From: Acidovorax sp. FJL06
GTDB lineage: Bacteria > Pseudomonadota > Gammaproteobacteria > Burkholderiales > Burkholderiaceae_C
Length of the DNA: 64,000 bases
Direction of reading: 5' to 3'
Assembly (NCBI RefSeq): GCF_003852545.1
Contig: NZ_QAJR01000003.1
Span: 37,551-101,550, forward strand
The notes under the pieces were generated by a model. That model was given only the letters and a program-made list of their open reading frames with translations. It had not been told where the DNA came from and made no database searches. The position numbers and the translations under genes were made by a program. Below are positions 8,812-17,186 of this stretch, piece by piece. The stretch's first letter is position 1. Each line of letters starts with the position of its first letter.

Positions 8812-9609
8812 ATGCCCCGCTTTGCCGCCAACCTGTCCATGCTCTACAACGACGTGGACTTTCTCGACCGCTTTGCCGCCGCCGCCCGCGATGGCTTCAA
8901 GGCGGTGGAATACCTCTTCCCCTACGCCTACCCTGCGCAGGAGCTGGCCGCGCGCCTGCAGGCCAACGGCTTGCAGCAGGTGCTGTTCAACGCCCCACCC
9001 GGCGACTGGGATGCGGGCGAGCGCGGCCTGGCCTGCCTGCCCGGGCGCGAGGCGGAGTTCCGCGAAGGCATGGCCAAGGCCGTTGAATATGCCCAAGCGC
9101 TGCAATGCCCGCGTATCCATGTGATGGCCGGCCTGGTGCCCCAGGGCGCCGATGCTGCCACCGTGAGGGCCACCTACATCGCCAACGTGCGCTACGCTGC
9201 CGAGCAGGCCGCGCCCCATGGCATCCAGATCCTGCTGGAGCCCATCAACGGCCGCGACATGCCCGGCTTCTTCCTGAGCCGCCAGGACCAGGCGCATGCG
9301 CTCATCGCAGAGATCGGCGCGGCCAACGTGCGCGTGCAGATGGACCTGTACCACGCACAGATCGTGGAAGGCGACCTAGCCATGAAGGTCCGCCAGTACC
9401 TGCCCACCGGCAATGTGGGCCACCTGCAGATTGCGGGCGTGCCCGAGCGCCATGAGCCCGACGTGGGCGAGGTCCACTACCCCTACCTGTTCAAGCTGCT
9501 CGACAACTTGGGCTACGACGGCTGGATCGGCTGCGAATACCGCCCGGCGCGCGGGGCGGCGCCGCACGCCACATCCGACGGGCTGGGCTGGCTCCAGCCC
9601 TGGCTGTAA
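8812..9609 (+). CDS. otnI: 2-oxo-tetronate isomerase, hydroxypyruvate isomerase family
   Basis: TIM-barrel isomerase of 265 residues that interconverts 2-oxo- and 3-oxo-tetronate, feeding the OtnK reaction. The start at 8812 gives the standard N-terminus [12 protein letters not shown]; a longer frame from 8620 lies inside otnC and is not needed. Metal-binding acidic residues typical of the Hyi family are seen in [17 protein letters not shown] and the C-terminal GCEYRP. It is the last gene of the operon, 44 bases after otnC. The next gene is convergent. Confidence 0.88.
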   Translation: MPRFAANLSMLYNDVDFLDRFAAAARDGFKAVEYLFPYAYPAQELAARLQANGLQQVLFNAPPGDWDAGERGLACLPGREAEFREGMAKAVEYAQALQCPRIHVMAGLVPQGADAATVRATYIANVRYAAEQAAPHGIQILLEPINGRDMPGFFLSRQDQAHALIAEIGAANVRVQMDLYHAQIVEGDLAMKVRQYLPTGNVGHLQIAGVPERHEPDVGEVHYPYLFKLLDNLGYDGWIGCEYRPARGAAPHATSDGLGWLQPWL

Positions 9610-9642
9610 ACAGCACCGCCCGCGCCTCTTCCGTTCTTCTTC

Positions 9643-10638
9643 CTAGTACGCCTTAAAGTTCGCCGCCACGCGCTGGTTCAGGTAGTCGCCCGCCGCAATG
9701 GCCGGGTACTTTTTGCCCGGCCCTTCGATGAGGGCGTCGCGGTTGGCCTGTGCGAAAAAGGCCATGCTGTAGCGCGGGCCCATGTACTCGCCGGGCAGCG
9801 GGTTCTTCACGCGGTGGAAGTTGCTGGGCAGCTGGTCATCGCTCCAGCGCATCAGCATGTCGCCGATGTTGCAGGTGATGGCTTCTTCGTCGGGCGTCAC
9901 CGAGGTCCAGGCCTGGCTGTCCATCTCCTTGCCCGGGCAGACCTGCAGGCCGCCCTGGCCCTGGCGCTGGAACAGCAGGGTCAGGCAATCGAAGTCGGTA
10001 TGGGCACCGGCGCGCCACAGGCCCAGGTGGGCCTGCTGCGCGGGCGGCGTGGCAAAGTAGTGCAGCAGGCGCAGGGTGCTTTGGTAACTGGCCTGCGCAG
10101 GGTCGTGCGCGCGGGCAAAAAAGGCCTCGTCAAAGCCCAGCTTCCACGCAAAACACGACAGCACCTGCATGGCCACGCGCCAGCACTGGCCCTCGAAGGC
10201 GAGCATGGTGGCCTGAAAGTCCGCCAGCTCTTCGTCGGTAGGCCACAAACCTTCCATGTGCGGACGGGTGATCTGGTACGACTCTTTCTGGTCTGGTGTG
10301 CCGGTGGAAGGCCGCACCTGTGCGCGACTTTCCCAGCCCACGTTCAGCGCCTTCTTGAGCGGGTACTGCGCCTTCACGGCCTCGGGCAGTGCAAAGAAGC
10401 GCTCGGTCATCGCAAAAGCGTTGCGCACCTCGGCCAGGTCAATGCCGTGGTTCACGATCTGGAAAAAGCCGACATCGACAGCGGCGTCCCAGAGCTGCTC
10501 GGCGATCTCAGTTTGGCGCTGCGCAAAGTGGATAAGGTCGATGCGGCGGATCTCGCGGCTCGCGGTTTCCGAACCCATCGCGCCCATGCGCGTTTCTTTT
10601 TGCAGCTCGGCGAGGTCGTACGTGGCGGTCGTGGTCAT
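9643..10638 (-). CDS. 2-oxoglutarate/Fe(II) oxygenase, isopenicillin N synthase-like
   Basis: Predicted cytoplasmic non-haem iron dioxygenase of 331 residues, with the N-terminal DIOX_N region and the C-terminal jelly roll. The iron triad is visible as His213-x-Asp215 in AHTDFD and His275 in NFHRVKNP. Arg289 with Ser291 in RYS is the 2-oxoglutarate-binding pair. The start at 10638 follows AGGAGA; the longer open frame extending to 11577 is ruled out because it runs through the divergent deaminase gene. It is transcribed away from a nucleoside deaminase and a RutR-like regulator, so a purine- or pyrimidine-like substrate is plausible but unproven. Plant-type or antibiotic-type substrates cannot be excluded by motif. 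Confidence 0.85.
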   Translation of the reverse strand: MTTTATYDLAELQKETRMGAMGSETASREIRRIDLIHFAQRQTEIAEQLWDAAVDVGFFQIVNHGIDLAEVRNAFAMTERFFALPEAVKAQYPLKKALNVGWESRAQVRPSTGTPDQKESYQITRPHMEGLWPTDEELADFQATMLAFEGQCWRVAMQVLSCFAWKLGFDEAFFARAHDPAQASYQSTLRLLHYFATPPAQQAHLGLWRAGAHTDFDCLTLLFQRQGQGGLQVCPGKEMDSQAWTSVTPDEEAITCNIGDMLMRWSDDQLPSNFHRVKNPLPGEYMGPRYSMAFFAQANRDALIEGPGKKYPAIAAGDYLNQRVAANFKAY

Positions 10639-10687
10639 GCGGTTCTCCTGAAGACAAGTGGAAGGAAAAAAGGCCCTCCCGCTTCGC

Positions 10688-10789
10688 GCTTCAAGAGTGG
10701 GTGGCACCGCCAGCCTCGGTGGGTGCCATGGCCTCTTGAAGCACGGTGTGCGCGGGCACACCGCTGTGCGCGCAGCGGGCTTCAAGAGC
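10688..10789. promoter_or_regulatory. Hairpin and repeated CTTCAAGAG motifs in divergent promoter region
   Basis: Within the 432-base gap between the oxygenase and deaminase genes, GCTTCAAGAG (10688-10697) faces its exact complement CTCTTGAAGC (10733-10742). An inner TGGCACC/GGTGCCA stem lies between them, and a third GCTTCAAGAG lies at 10779. CGGTGTGC/GCACACCG forms another stem at 10744-10763. TTGGCATGCCAA at 10960-10971 is a perfect palindrome. These may be regulator sites or leader RNA structure for the oxygenase. No known riboswitch was recognised. Confidence 0.4.
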
Positions 10790-11070
10790 AATTTCCGGCT
10801 GGGGTCGATCCATGCTGGGGTGCATGGGGGCCGCGCAGTGAACGCTTCTACTCTTGCCCAGCACATTGCAAGAACAATGCCCGCAGCGCCCGGCAAACAC
10901 ACCCCCAACGGCCTGCGCAGGCCTCTCCAAAAGCCATGCATACATGTCACTTTTTGTGATTGGCATGCCAAATGCATAGCGCAAACCACCACCGCGGCGG
11001 GCCTGCAGACAGCCCGGTGCTGCACAACGACGAAGCCGCCCACCACACCCTCGACGGAGACACACCCACC

Positions 11071-11598
11071 ATGCACGCGCTCATCTCTGCACCCCCTGCT
11101 GGTTTTGACGACCCCACGCCCCTCAACGACAGCGACGGCACCTACCTGCGCCAGGCCATCGCCTGGTCGTGCACCGCCCGTGCGCGCGGCAACCGCCCGT
11201 TTGGTGCGGTGGTCATCAGCGCTGAAGGCCGCCTGCTGGCCGAGGCCTACTGCAACACCACCGAAACCGGCGACTGCACCGGCCACGCCGAGACCAATGC
11301 CGTGCGCCAGCTCAGCCCGCGTGTGGGCCGCGATGCCCTGGCCCAGGCCACGCTGTATTCGTCGGCCGAGCCCTGCGTGATGTGCGCAGGCGCCATCTTC
11401 TGGTCGGGCATCGGCCGCGTGGTGTTCGGCATCGACGCGGTGCGCCTGCGCGTGTTCCGGGGCGAGCGCGCCGAGCAGCGCGATGCCGAACTCTCGTGCC
11501 GCGACGTGTTTGCCGCATCGCCACACCCCATCGAGTGCATCGGGCCCGCGCTCATTGACGAAGCCAGCGCGCCCCACGTAGGGTTCTGGAAATCATGA
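11071..11598 (+). CDS. Nucleoside deaminase, cytidine-deaminase superfamily
   Basis: Zinc hydrolase of 175 residues that removes an amino group from a purine or pyrimidine base or nucleoside. The zinc site is complete: His72-Ala-Glu74 and Pro101-Cys102-x2-Cys105 in AEPCVMCAGA. The protein resembles guanine-deaminase/TadA-like members and ends in a WK tail similar to bacterial GuaD. The ATG at 11071 with GGAG upstream is preferred to a TTG at 10960, which would add an atypical tail and lies inside a palindrome. It probably shares a divergent control region with the oxygenase and is followed 20 bases later by the TetR regulator. Confidence 0.85.
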   Translation: MHALISAPPAGFDDPTPLNDSDGTYLRQAIAWSCTARARGNRPFGAVVISAEGRLLAEAYCNTTETGDCTGHAETNAVRQLSPRVGRDALAQATLYSSAEPCVMCAGAIFWSGIGRVVFGIDAVRLRVFRGERAEQRDAELSCRDVFAASPHPIECIGPALIDEASAPHVGFWKS

Positions 11599-11617
11599 GC
11601 AGCGACAATCCCGCACC

Positions 11618-12304
11618 ATGCCGACCCACACCCCGCCCCTGAACGACGCTGAAGCCGAAACCAGCAGCCATGTCTCCGGCGCACTGCTCAGCCGCTCCAA
11701 GCAGGGGCGCGAGCGCATTCTGGGCGCCATCCGCGAGGCAGCCATTGCCGAGTTCAGCCGCCACGGTTTCAAAGGCGCGTCCACCAAGGCGATTGCCGAG
11801 CGCGCGGGCCTGACCAAGCCCCAGCTGCACTACTACATCGCCAGCAAGGAAGATCTGTATGAAGAGCTGCTGTACTCCGTGCTCAACGGCTGGTCGGGCG
11901 CCTTCATCTTTGACAGCAACAGCAACGACCCAAAAACCGTGCTGTCCAACTACGTGCGCAAGAAGCTCGACTACGCGCTGGACAACCCCGGCCTGTCGCG
12001 CATCTTCACCACCGAGGTGCTGGGCGGCGGGCGCAACCTGGGCCGGTACTGGCCCGTGGCCGTGAAGTCCACCCAGCAGAAGGTGGAGCTGATCGACCGC
12101 TGGATCGCCGAGGGCCGCATGCGCCCCGTGAACCCCACGCTGCTGCTCATGCAGATTTGGGGCATGACGCAGCACTATGCGGACTACGGCGTGCAGGTGC
12201 ACATCATGCTGGGCCTGGCACCCGACGAAGCCATCGACCGCGAGCCCATCGTGCACCAGCTCACCACATTTGTGCTCCTGGGCTGCGGCCTCGCACCAGA
12301 TTAA
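11618..12304 (+). CDS. RutR-like TetR-family transcriptional regulator
   Basis: DNA-binding repressor-type protein of 228 residues. The TetR helix-turn-helix is at about residues 30-75 (EFSRHGFKGASTKAIAERAGLTK, with PQLHYYIASKEDLY as the recognition region). The ligand domain has GRNLGRYWP and WGMTQHYADY, which match the RutR branch that senses uracil or thymine. It lies immediately upstream of a block of base-catabolism-like genes, and a near-perfect RutR-type operator occurs at 12444-12461. Repression of the 12476-20468 block, lifted by a pyrimidine-like ligand, is the likely role. RutR assignment is by motif resemblance. Confidence 0.8.
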   Translation: MPTHTPPLNDAEAETSSHVSGALLSRSKQGRERILGAIREAAIAEFSRHGFKGASTKAIAERAGLTKPQLHYYIASKEDLYEELLYSVLNGWSGAFIFDSNSNDPKTVLSNYVRKKLDYALDNPGLSRIFTTEVLGGGRNLGRYWPVAVKSTQQKVELIDRWIAEGRMRPVNPTLLLMQIWGMTQHYADYGVQVHIMLGLAPDEAIDREPIVHQLTTFVLLGCGLAPD

Positions 12305-12443
12305 GCACAGATTGCACGTTGGCGGGCGCAATGCCTGCCCGCAGATGGCCTGAACAGGCCGTGCACCGCCCTTGACCCAGGGCAAGACACCCCGGTTCGG
12401 CCGAAACCCTTACCAGGCCCTGCTGGCACAGCATTTGCAGTAT

Positions 12444-12474
12444 TTTGACCAATCGATCAAATCAAGTGGTCAAA
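12444..12474 (+). promoter_or_regulatory. RutR-type operator before the ferredoxin gene
   Basis: TTTGACCAATCGATCAAA (12444-12461) matches the RutR consensus TTTGACCA-NN-TGGTCAAA in spacing and in 14 of 16 defined bases. A further half-site TGGTCAAA lies at 12467-12474, ending one base before the start codon at 12476. Binding here would cover the start of the transcript. The regulator encoded just upstream is the obvious partner. Confidence 0.65.
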
Positions 12475-12475
12475 C

Positions 12476-12778
12476 ATGCAAACCCCAGCCACGGCAGCCC
12501 TGCTGCCTGCCACGGAACAAACCTTTGAACTGGTGCTCGCGCGCAGCCAGATGCGGCTGCCTGTGGAGCCCGGTGAAAGCATCTCCGATGTGCTGCAGCT
12601 CGCCGGCATTGCCATCGACACGCTGTGCGAGCAGGGCGTGTGCGGCACCTGTGCCACGCGCTGGCTGGATGGCGCACCCGACCACCGCGACAGCTGCCTG
12701 AGCGCGGAAGAACAGGCCACCCATGTGGCGGTGTGCTGCGCGCGCAGCCACGGGCCCACGCTCACGCTCGACCTCTGA
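12476..12778 (+). CDS. Stand-alone [2Fe-2S] ferredoxin, VanB-reductase C-terminal type
   Basis: Small electron carrier of 100 residues with the plant-type cluster motif in LCEQGVCGTC and a distal Cys in VAVCCARS. The whole protein aligns with the C-terminal ferredoxin domain of phthalate/vanillate oxygenase reductases (FELVLARS..., GAPDHRDSCLSAEEQ), but the FMN and NAD domains are missing. The ATG at 12476 directly abuts the operator and has no ribosome site, so the transcript may be leaderless. It heads the catabolic block. The flavodoxin-fold oxidoreductase or the FAD enzyme at 19077 may be the redox partner. No Rieske oxygenase is present nearby. Confidence 0.82.
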   Translation: MQTPATAALLPATEQTFELVLARSQMRLPVEPGESISDVLQLAGIAIDTLCEQGVCGTCATRWLDGAPDHRDSCLSAEEQATHVAVCCARSHGPTLTLDL

Positions 12779-12795
12779 AAAAAGGGAGCCCCGCC

Positions 12796-13383
12796 ATGCG
12801 CATCCTCGTGATCTATTGCCACCCGGTGGAGACCAGCTACAACGCGGCCCTGCACGCCGAGGTGGTGCAGCAGCTGCGCGGCGCGGGCCACGAGGTGGAC
12901 GACTGCGACCTGTATGCCGAGGCCTTCAACCCCGTGCTCAGCCGCGAGGAGCGCCTGGGTTACCACGAGGTGCCGAGCAACCGCCTGCCCGTGCAGGGCT
13001 ATGTGGACCGGCTGCTGTGGGCCGAAGCGGTGGTGTTCTGCTTTCCCACCTGGTGCTTCGGCATGCCGGCCATGCTCAAGGGCTTTTTCGACCGGGTGCT
13101 GATGCCCGGCGTGGCCTTCGACATCAGCGACCCGCAGAACGTCAAGCCCTCGCTCACGCACATCCAGCGCATCTCGGCCGTGGTGACCTATGGCCGCCCA
13201 CGCTGGACGGCGCTGCTCATGGGAGATCCGCCACGCAAGTCCGTCACGCGCTACATGCGGCTGCTGACCGGCGGCAAGGCACGCGTGGACTACCACGCCT
13301 ACTACCACATGAACGTGGCCACACCGCCGCGCCTGGCGGCCTTCAAGGCGCGCGTGGGCCAGGCCATGGCGCGCTTCGCATAA
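12796..13383 (+). CDS. NAD(P)H oxidoreductase, flavodoxin-like fold
   Basis: Predicted FAD/FMN-dependent NAD(P)H:quinone-type reductase of 195 residues (NQO/KefF family). ILVIYCHPVETSYNAAL at the N-terminus is the flavin phosphate loop. FPTWCFGMPAMLKGFFDRVL is the flavin-binding region typical of the family. GGGAG lies before the start at 12796. It follows the ferredoxin by 17 bases and precedes the amidohydrolase by 12, so it is certainly in the operon. It may supply electrons to the ferredoxin or reduce a pathway intermediate. Substrate unknown. Confidence 0.83.
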   Translation: MRILVIYCHPVETSYNAALHAEVVQQLRGAGHEVDDCDLYAEAFNPVLSREERLGYHEVPSNRLPVQGYVDRLLWAEAVVFCFPTWCFGMPAMLKGFFDRVLMPGVAFDISDPQNVKPSLTHIQRISAVVTYGRPRWTALLMGDPPRKSVTRYMRLLTGGKARVDYHAYYHMNVATPPRLAAFKARVGQAMARFA

Positions 13384-13395
13384 GGGAAGCACCGC

Positions 13396-14727
13396 ATGCA
13401 CGCATCCAACACACCCGACCACCTGCTGCGCGCGCGGCTGCCGCGCTGGCTGCTGCCGCGCCAGTGGCCCACCCAGGGCAGCCAGCCCGCGCTGGCCGAC
13501 GTGCACTTGGTGCAGGGCCGCGTCGAGTCCATCGCGCCGCACCACCCTGCCCAGCCCCCGGCCACGGGCGCCACCTGGGACCTGGCCGGCGCCCTGGTGC
13601 TGCCCGGCCTGGTGGACGCGCACACCCACCTGGACAAGGCCTTCACCCTGCCGCGCATGGGCACGGTGAAGCCCGGCCTTCTGGGCGCCATCGAGGCCAT
13701 GATGGTGGACCGCCAGGGCTGGACCGAGGCCGACATCCGCACCCGTGCCAGCCGCGCCCTGCAATGGGCGTACGAGGCTGGCACCGTGCACCTGCGCACG
13801 CACTGCGACTGGTGGGAGCCCGATGCCCAGCCGCTTGCCTGGAACGTGCTGCGCACGCTGGCCCATGAATGGGCCGGCCGCCTGCTGCTGGAGCGCGTGG
13901 CCCTGATCCCCTTGCACCTGTTCACGGAGCGCGCCACCGCCATGCGCCTGGCCGCCACCGTGGCCGACAGCGGCCCGGGCGCGCTGCTGGGCGGCTTCGT
14001 GCATTCGACCAACTGGGACGCGCAGGCCCTGCGCCATCTGTTCGAGGCGGCGCAGCACCATGGCCTGAACGTGGACCTGCATGTGGACGAAGAGCTGCAC
14101 CCCGGCGCCCAGGGCCTGGCCACCACGGCGGCGCTGCTGCAGGAATTGCGCTTCGAGGGCCACGTGGTCTGCGGCCACACCTGCGCGCTGGCCGCGCAGG
14201 ACGAAGCCGCCGCCCTGGCCACGCTGGACGCCGTGGCGCAAAGCCCGATCACCCTGGTCACCCTGCCCATCACCAACCTGCTGCTGCAGGACGCCACCAC
14301 GGGCCGCACGCCGCGCCGGCGCGGCATCACCCTCATCAAGGAGGCGCGTGCGCGCGGCATTCCGGTGCTGGTGGCCAGCGACAACATCCAGGACCCCTTC
14401 TGCCCCGTGGGCAGCCTGGACCCGCTGGAGGCCCTGGCCACCGGCGTGCTCGCGGCACAGCTCGACGCGCCGTTTGACCGCTGGTCCGAGGCGCTGTGCC
14501 GCAGCGACTGGCTGCGCCGCGGGCCCGATGCCTTGCCGCTGCAGCCCGGCATGCCGGCCGACCTGATCGTCTTCCAGCAGGCCGATGGCTGGGGCTTTCC
14601 GTCGCGCACGCAGCAGCGCGTGGTGCTGCGCCAGGGCCGCGTCACCAGCGGCCATGCCAGCGCGGCGTGGCATGTGGCCAACGCCACCCCAGCCCCCTCC
14701 CCCATTCCTGTACGGAGCCTTGCATGA
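13396..14727 (+). CDS. Cytosine-deaminase-like amidohydrolase
   Basis: Metal-dependent hydrolase of 443 residues with the layout of CodA-type deaminases. HxH metal site at His76 and His78 (DAHTHLDK), third His at 229 in DLHVDEELH, fourth His at 261 in CGHTCAL, and catalytic Asp at 329 in VASDNIQDPF. The C-terminal beta-sandwich carries GMPADLIVF. Members act on cytosine, isocytosine, creatinine and related cyclic ureas or amidines. In this operon it would deaminate or open a nitrogen heterocycle. The stop overlaps the next start by four bases. Confidence 0.85.
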   Translation: MHASNTPDHLLRARLPRWLLPRQWPTQGSQPALADVHLVQGRVESIAPHHPAQPPATGATWDLAGALVLPGLVDAHTHLDKAFTLPRMGTVKPGLLGAIEAMMVDRQGWTEADIRTRASRALQWAYEAGTVHLRTHCDWWEPDAQPLAWNVLRTLAHEWAGRLLLERVALIPLHLFTERATAMRLAATVADSGPGALLGGFVHSTNWDAQALRHLFEAAQHHGLNVDLHVDEELHPGAQGLATTAALLQELRFEGHVVCGHTCALAAQDEAAALATLDAVAQSPITLVTLPITNLLLQDATTGRTPRRRGITLIKEARARGIPVLVASDNIQDPFCPVGSLDPLEALATGVLAAQLDAPFDRWSEALCRSDWLRRGPDALPLQPGMPADLIVFQQADGWGFPSRTQQRVVLRQGRVTSGHASAAWHVANATPAPSPIPVRSLA

Positions 14728-15194
14728 CGACCGCTTCCAACGCCCCCTCGGGCATCGCCCAGCCCCTGGCCCGCTACGCCGCCTGGCGCCGCGCGGGCGA
14801 CCTGGTGTTCCTGTCCGGGATCATCGCCGTGGACCCTGCGGCCAGCCGCATCGTGCGCGGCTATGCCGACATCCCCGACGAGGCGGCCACGCTGATCGGC
14901 CGCACGGGTGAGTTCAGCAGCGACATCAAAGAGGGGCCCATCCTGGCGCAGAGCTGGTATGTGCTGGACCGCATCCGCCAGACCATCGAGGCCGCGGGCG
15001 GCCAGATGTCCGATGTGTTCAAGCTGGTGCAGTACTTCAAGCACCTGGACCACTTCCCCCAGTACAGCCGCGTGCGCAAGCTGTTCTTCCCGGGCGAGCC
15101 GCCGGCCTCCACCGTGGTGGAGGTCACCGGCATGCTGCCCACGGCCGACATCCTGGTCGAGGTGGAAGCGACTGCTTACCTCCCCTTGCGCTGA
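14724..15194 (+). CDS. Rid-family (YjgF/YER057c/UK114) protein lacking the RidA arginine
   Basis: Trimeric Rid-fold protein of 156 residues. Visible family features are GDLVFLSGIIAVDP, VFKLVQYFKHLDHFPQY and VEVEATAYLP. The position of the catalytic arginine of RidA (ARSxVEV) reads ASTVVEV, so the imine-deaminase arginine is absent. This places it in the Rid subgroups without demonstrated enamine hydrolysis. The start at 14724 overlaps the amidohydrolase stop. Given RutC-like precedents, it may handle an unstable intermediate such as an aminoacrylate or carbamate. Function is uncertain. Confidence 0.83.
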   Translation: MTTASNAPSGIAQPLARYAAWRRAGDLVFLSGIIAVDPAASRIVRGYADIPDEAATLIGRTGEFSSDIKEGPILAQSWYVLDRIRQTIEAAGGQMSDVFKLVQYFKHLDHFPQYSRVRKLFFPGEPPASTVVEVTGMLPTADILVEVEATAYLPLR

Positions 15195-15227
15195 CCTTCA
15201 CATCCCCCTTCACGAAAGACCCGCCCC

Positions 15228-16091
15228 ATGCTGCACGGCTACACCCCGCCCCACCGCTACCTGCCCTACCTGAGCTGGACCGAGATCGTCGACCTGCCGG
15301 ACAAGGAGAACACCGTGATCGTGCTGCCCACGGGCGCCACCGAGCAGCACGGCCCGCACCTGCCCTGCGCGGTGGACACGGTGATCAGCGCGGGCGTGGT
15401 GGGCCATGCCCTGGCGCGCCTGCCGGCCGAGGTGCCGGCCTTTGCCATGGCCCCCATCACCTACGGCAAGTCGGAGGAGCACCTGCACTTTCCGGGCACG
15501 GTCACCTTGAGTGGCGAAACCCTGCTGGCGACCATGAACGAGGTGGGCGAGTCGGTCTACCGCGCAGGCTTTCGCAAGCTGCTGTTCGTCAACGGCCACG
15601 GCGGCCAGCCGCAGGTGATGGAGATGTGCGCGCGCGAGCTGCGCCTGCGCCATGGCGACTTCATCGTGGTGCCCAGCTTCACCTGGCGCGTGCCGCACGT
15701 GGCGGGCAAGTACCTGTCGGAGCAGGAAAAGAAGCTGGCCATGCACGCCGGCCATGCCGAAACGGCGCTGATGCTGGCCCTGGCGCCCGACACCGTGCAC
15801 ATGGAGCGCGCGGTGGTGAACTACCCGCCCGTGTTCGAGTCGCCCCTGCTCTCGCCCGACGGCCGCCCCGCCTGCGCCTGGAGCGCGCGCGACTTCGGGC
15901 CCAGCGGCATCATCGGCGACCCGCTGCCGGCCACGGCCGAGCAGGGCCACGCCATCCTCGACTCGCTGGCCGTGAGCTGGGCCGCCGCCATCACCGAGCT
16001 GCACCAGCTGCGCTGGGCCCCGCGCGCCGAAGCCACCTGGGGCCGCGCCAACCACACGGGCCATGTGGAGAGCTCCACCGCCCTGGCTTGA
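15228..16091 (+). CDS. Creatininase-family amidohydrolase
   Basis: Binuclear metal amidase of 287 residues. Metal ligands are all in place: Glu39 and His41 in TEQHGPHLP, Asp50, His124 in NGHGG, and Glu178 in HAGHAET. The family opens cyclic amides (creatinine, formamidopyrimidines). The protein has about 260 residues of core plus a short tail. It follows the Rid gene by 33 bases and precedes the importer genes. The likely task is ring opening of the imported heterocycle or of a product of the amidohydrolase. Creatinine itself is possible but would not explain the ferredoxin and FAD enzymes. Confidence 0.85.
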   Translation: MLHGYTPPHRYLPYLSWTEIVDLPDKENTVIVLPTGATEQHGPHLPCAVDTVISAGVVGHALARLPAEVPAFAMAPITYGKSEEHLHFPGTVTLSGETLLATMNEVGESVYRAGFRKLLFVNGHGGQPQVMEMCARELRLRHGDFIVVPSFTWRVPHVAGKYLSEQEKKLAMHAGHAETALMLALAPDTVHMERAVVNYPPVFESPLLSPDGRPACAWSARDFGPSGIIGDPLPATAEQGHAILDSLAVSWAAAITELHQLRWAPRAEATWGRANHTGHVESSTALA

Positions 16092-16164
16092 AACCTGCGA
16101 ACGCAGCCGCATCCATCCCCCTTTTCGTCCCTGTTCCCCCTCCACCACCTACCGGAGCACTGCC

Positions 16165-17166
16165 ATGATGAAGAAGACCGCCTCCCGCCTTTCCAAATTG
16201 GGTGCAGCCGCGCTGCTCGCTGTTGGTGCCGCCGGCACCATGCAGGCCCAGGCGCAGGAAAAATTCACCTACATGACCAACTGGTACGCACAGGCCGAGC
16301 ACGGCGGCTTCTACCAGGCGGTGGCCACGGGCCTGTACAAGAAGTACGGCCTGGACGTGACCATCAAGATGGGTGGCCCGCAGGTCAACATCGTGCAGAT
16401 GATGGCGGCCGGCCAGGCCGAGTGCGTGATGGGATCGAGCGACCTGCAGATGATCCAGATGCGCGAGGGCGGTGTGCCCGTGACCACGGTGGCGGCCGTC
16501 TTCCAGAAAGACCCGCAGGTGCTGATCGCGCACGACGACGTGAAGAAGTTCGAGGACCTGAAGGGCAAGACCATCCTCATCGCATCGTCGGCCCAGCGCG
16601 GCTACTGGCCGTGGCTGAAGGCCAAGTACGGCTTCAACGACGCGCAGACGCGGCCCTATACCTTCAACATCCAGCCCTTCGTGGCCGACAAGAACACCGC
16701 CCAGCAGGGCTACCTGACGTCCGAGCCCTTCGCCATCGCCAAGGCCGGCGTGAAGGCCAACACCCTGATGTTCAGCGACCAGGGCTACCCCGCCTACGCC
16801 ACCACGGTGAGTTGCATGGACAAGACCGTGAAGGAGCGCGGCACCGCCGTCGCCTCCTTCGTGAAGGCCACCATGGAAGGCTGGAAGAGCTACCTGGCCG
16901 ACCCGGCCCCGGCCAATGCCCTGATCAAGAAGGACAACCCGAACATGACCGACGAACAGCTGGCCTACAGCGTGGCCAAGCTCAAGGAGATGGGCATGGT
17001 GACGGGTGGTGACGCAGCCAGCATGGGCATCGGCGTGATGACCGATGCGCGCGCCAAGGCGAGCTACGACTTCCTGGTGGAAGCCAAGCTGATCGACCCC
17101 GCCAAGGTGAAGCTGGCCGATACCTACAGCACCGCCTTCGTCAAGGACCTCAAGGTTCTTCCGTAA
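16165..17166 (+). CDS. ABC transporter substrate-binding protein, NMT1/THI5-like
   Basis: Periplasmic binding protein of 333 residues with a clear signal peptide (KK, hydrophobic stretch, cleavage after MQAQAQ at about residue 32). The mature part begins KFTYMTNWYAQAEHGGFYQAVATGLY, the NMT1-like fold used for pyrimidines, riboflavin precursors, nitrate, taurine and similar ligands. CGGAG precedes the start at 16165. It forms an importer with the next two genes. Placement in the heterocycle block suggests its ligand is the pathway substrate, and the resemblance to pyrimidine binders is consistent with a RutR-type regulator. Confidence 0.87.
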   Translation: MMKKTASRLSKLGAAALLAVGAAGTMQAQAQEKFTYMTNWYAQAEHGGFYQAVATGLYKKYGLDVTIKMGGPQVNIVQMMAAGQAECVMGSSDLQMIQMREGGVPVTTVAAVFQKDPQVLIAHDDVKKFEDLKGKTILIASSAQRGYWPWLKAKYGFNDAQTRPYTFNIQPFVADKNTAQQGYLTSEPFAIAKAGVKANTLMFSDQGYPAYATTVSCMDKTVKERGTAVASFVKATMEGWKSYLADPAPANALIKKDNPNMTDEQLAYSVAKLKEMGMVTGGDAASMGIGVMTDARAKASYDFLVEAKLIDPAKVKLADTYSTAFVKDLKVLP

Positions 17167-17186
17167 GCCCGCCCTGCCCTGAAACA

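Noticed and set aside
12371-12386. CTTGACCCAGGGCAAG as a second RutR operator
   Set aside because: The half-sites are too close together and two positions mismatch; a weak hairpin is a simpler reading.
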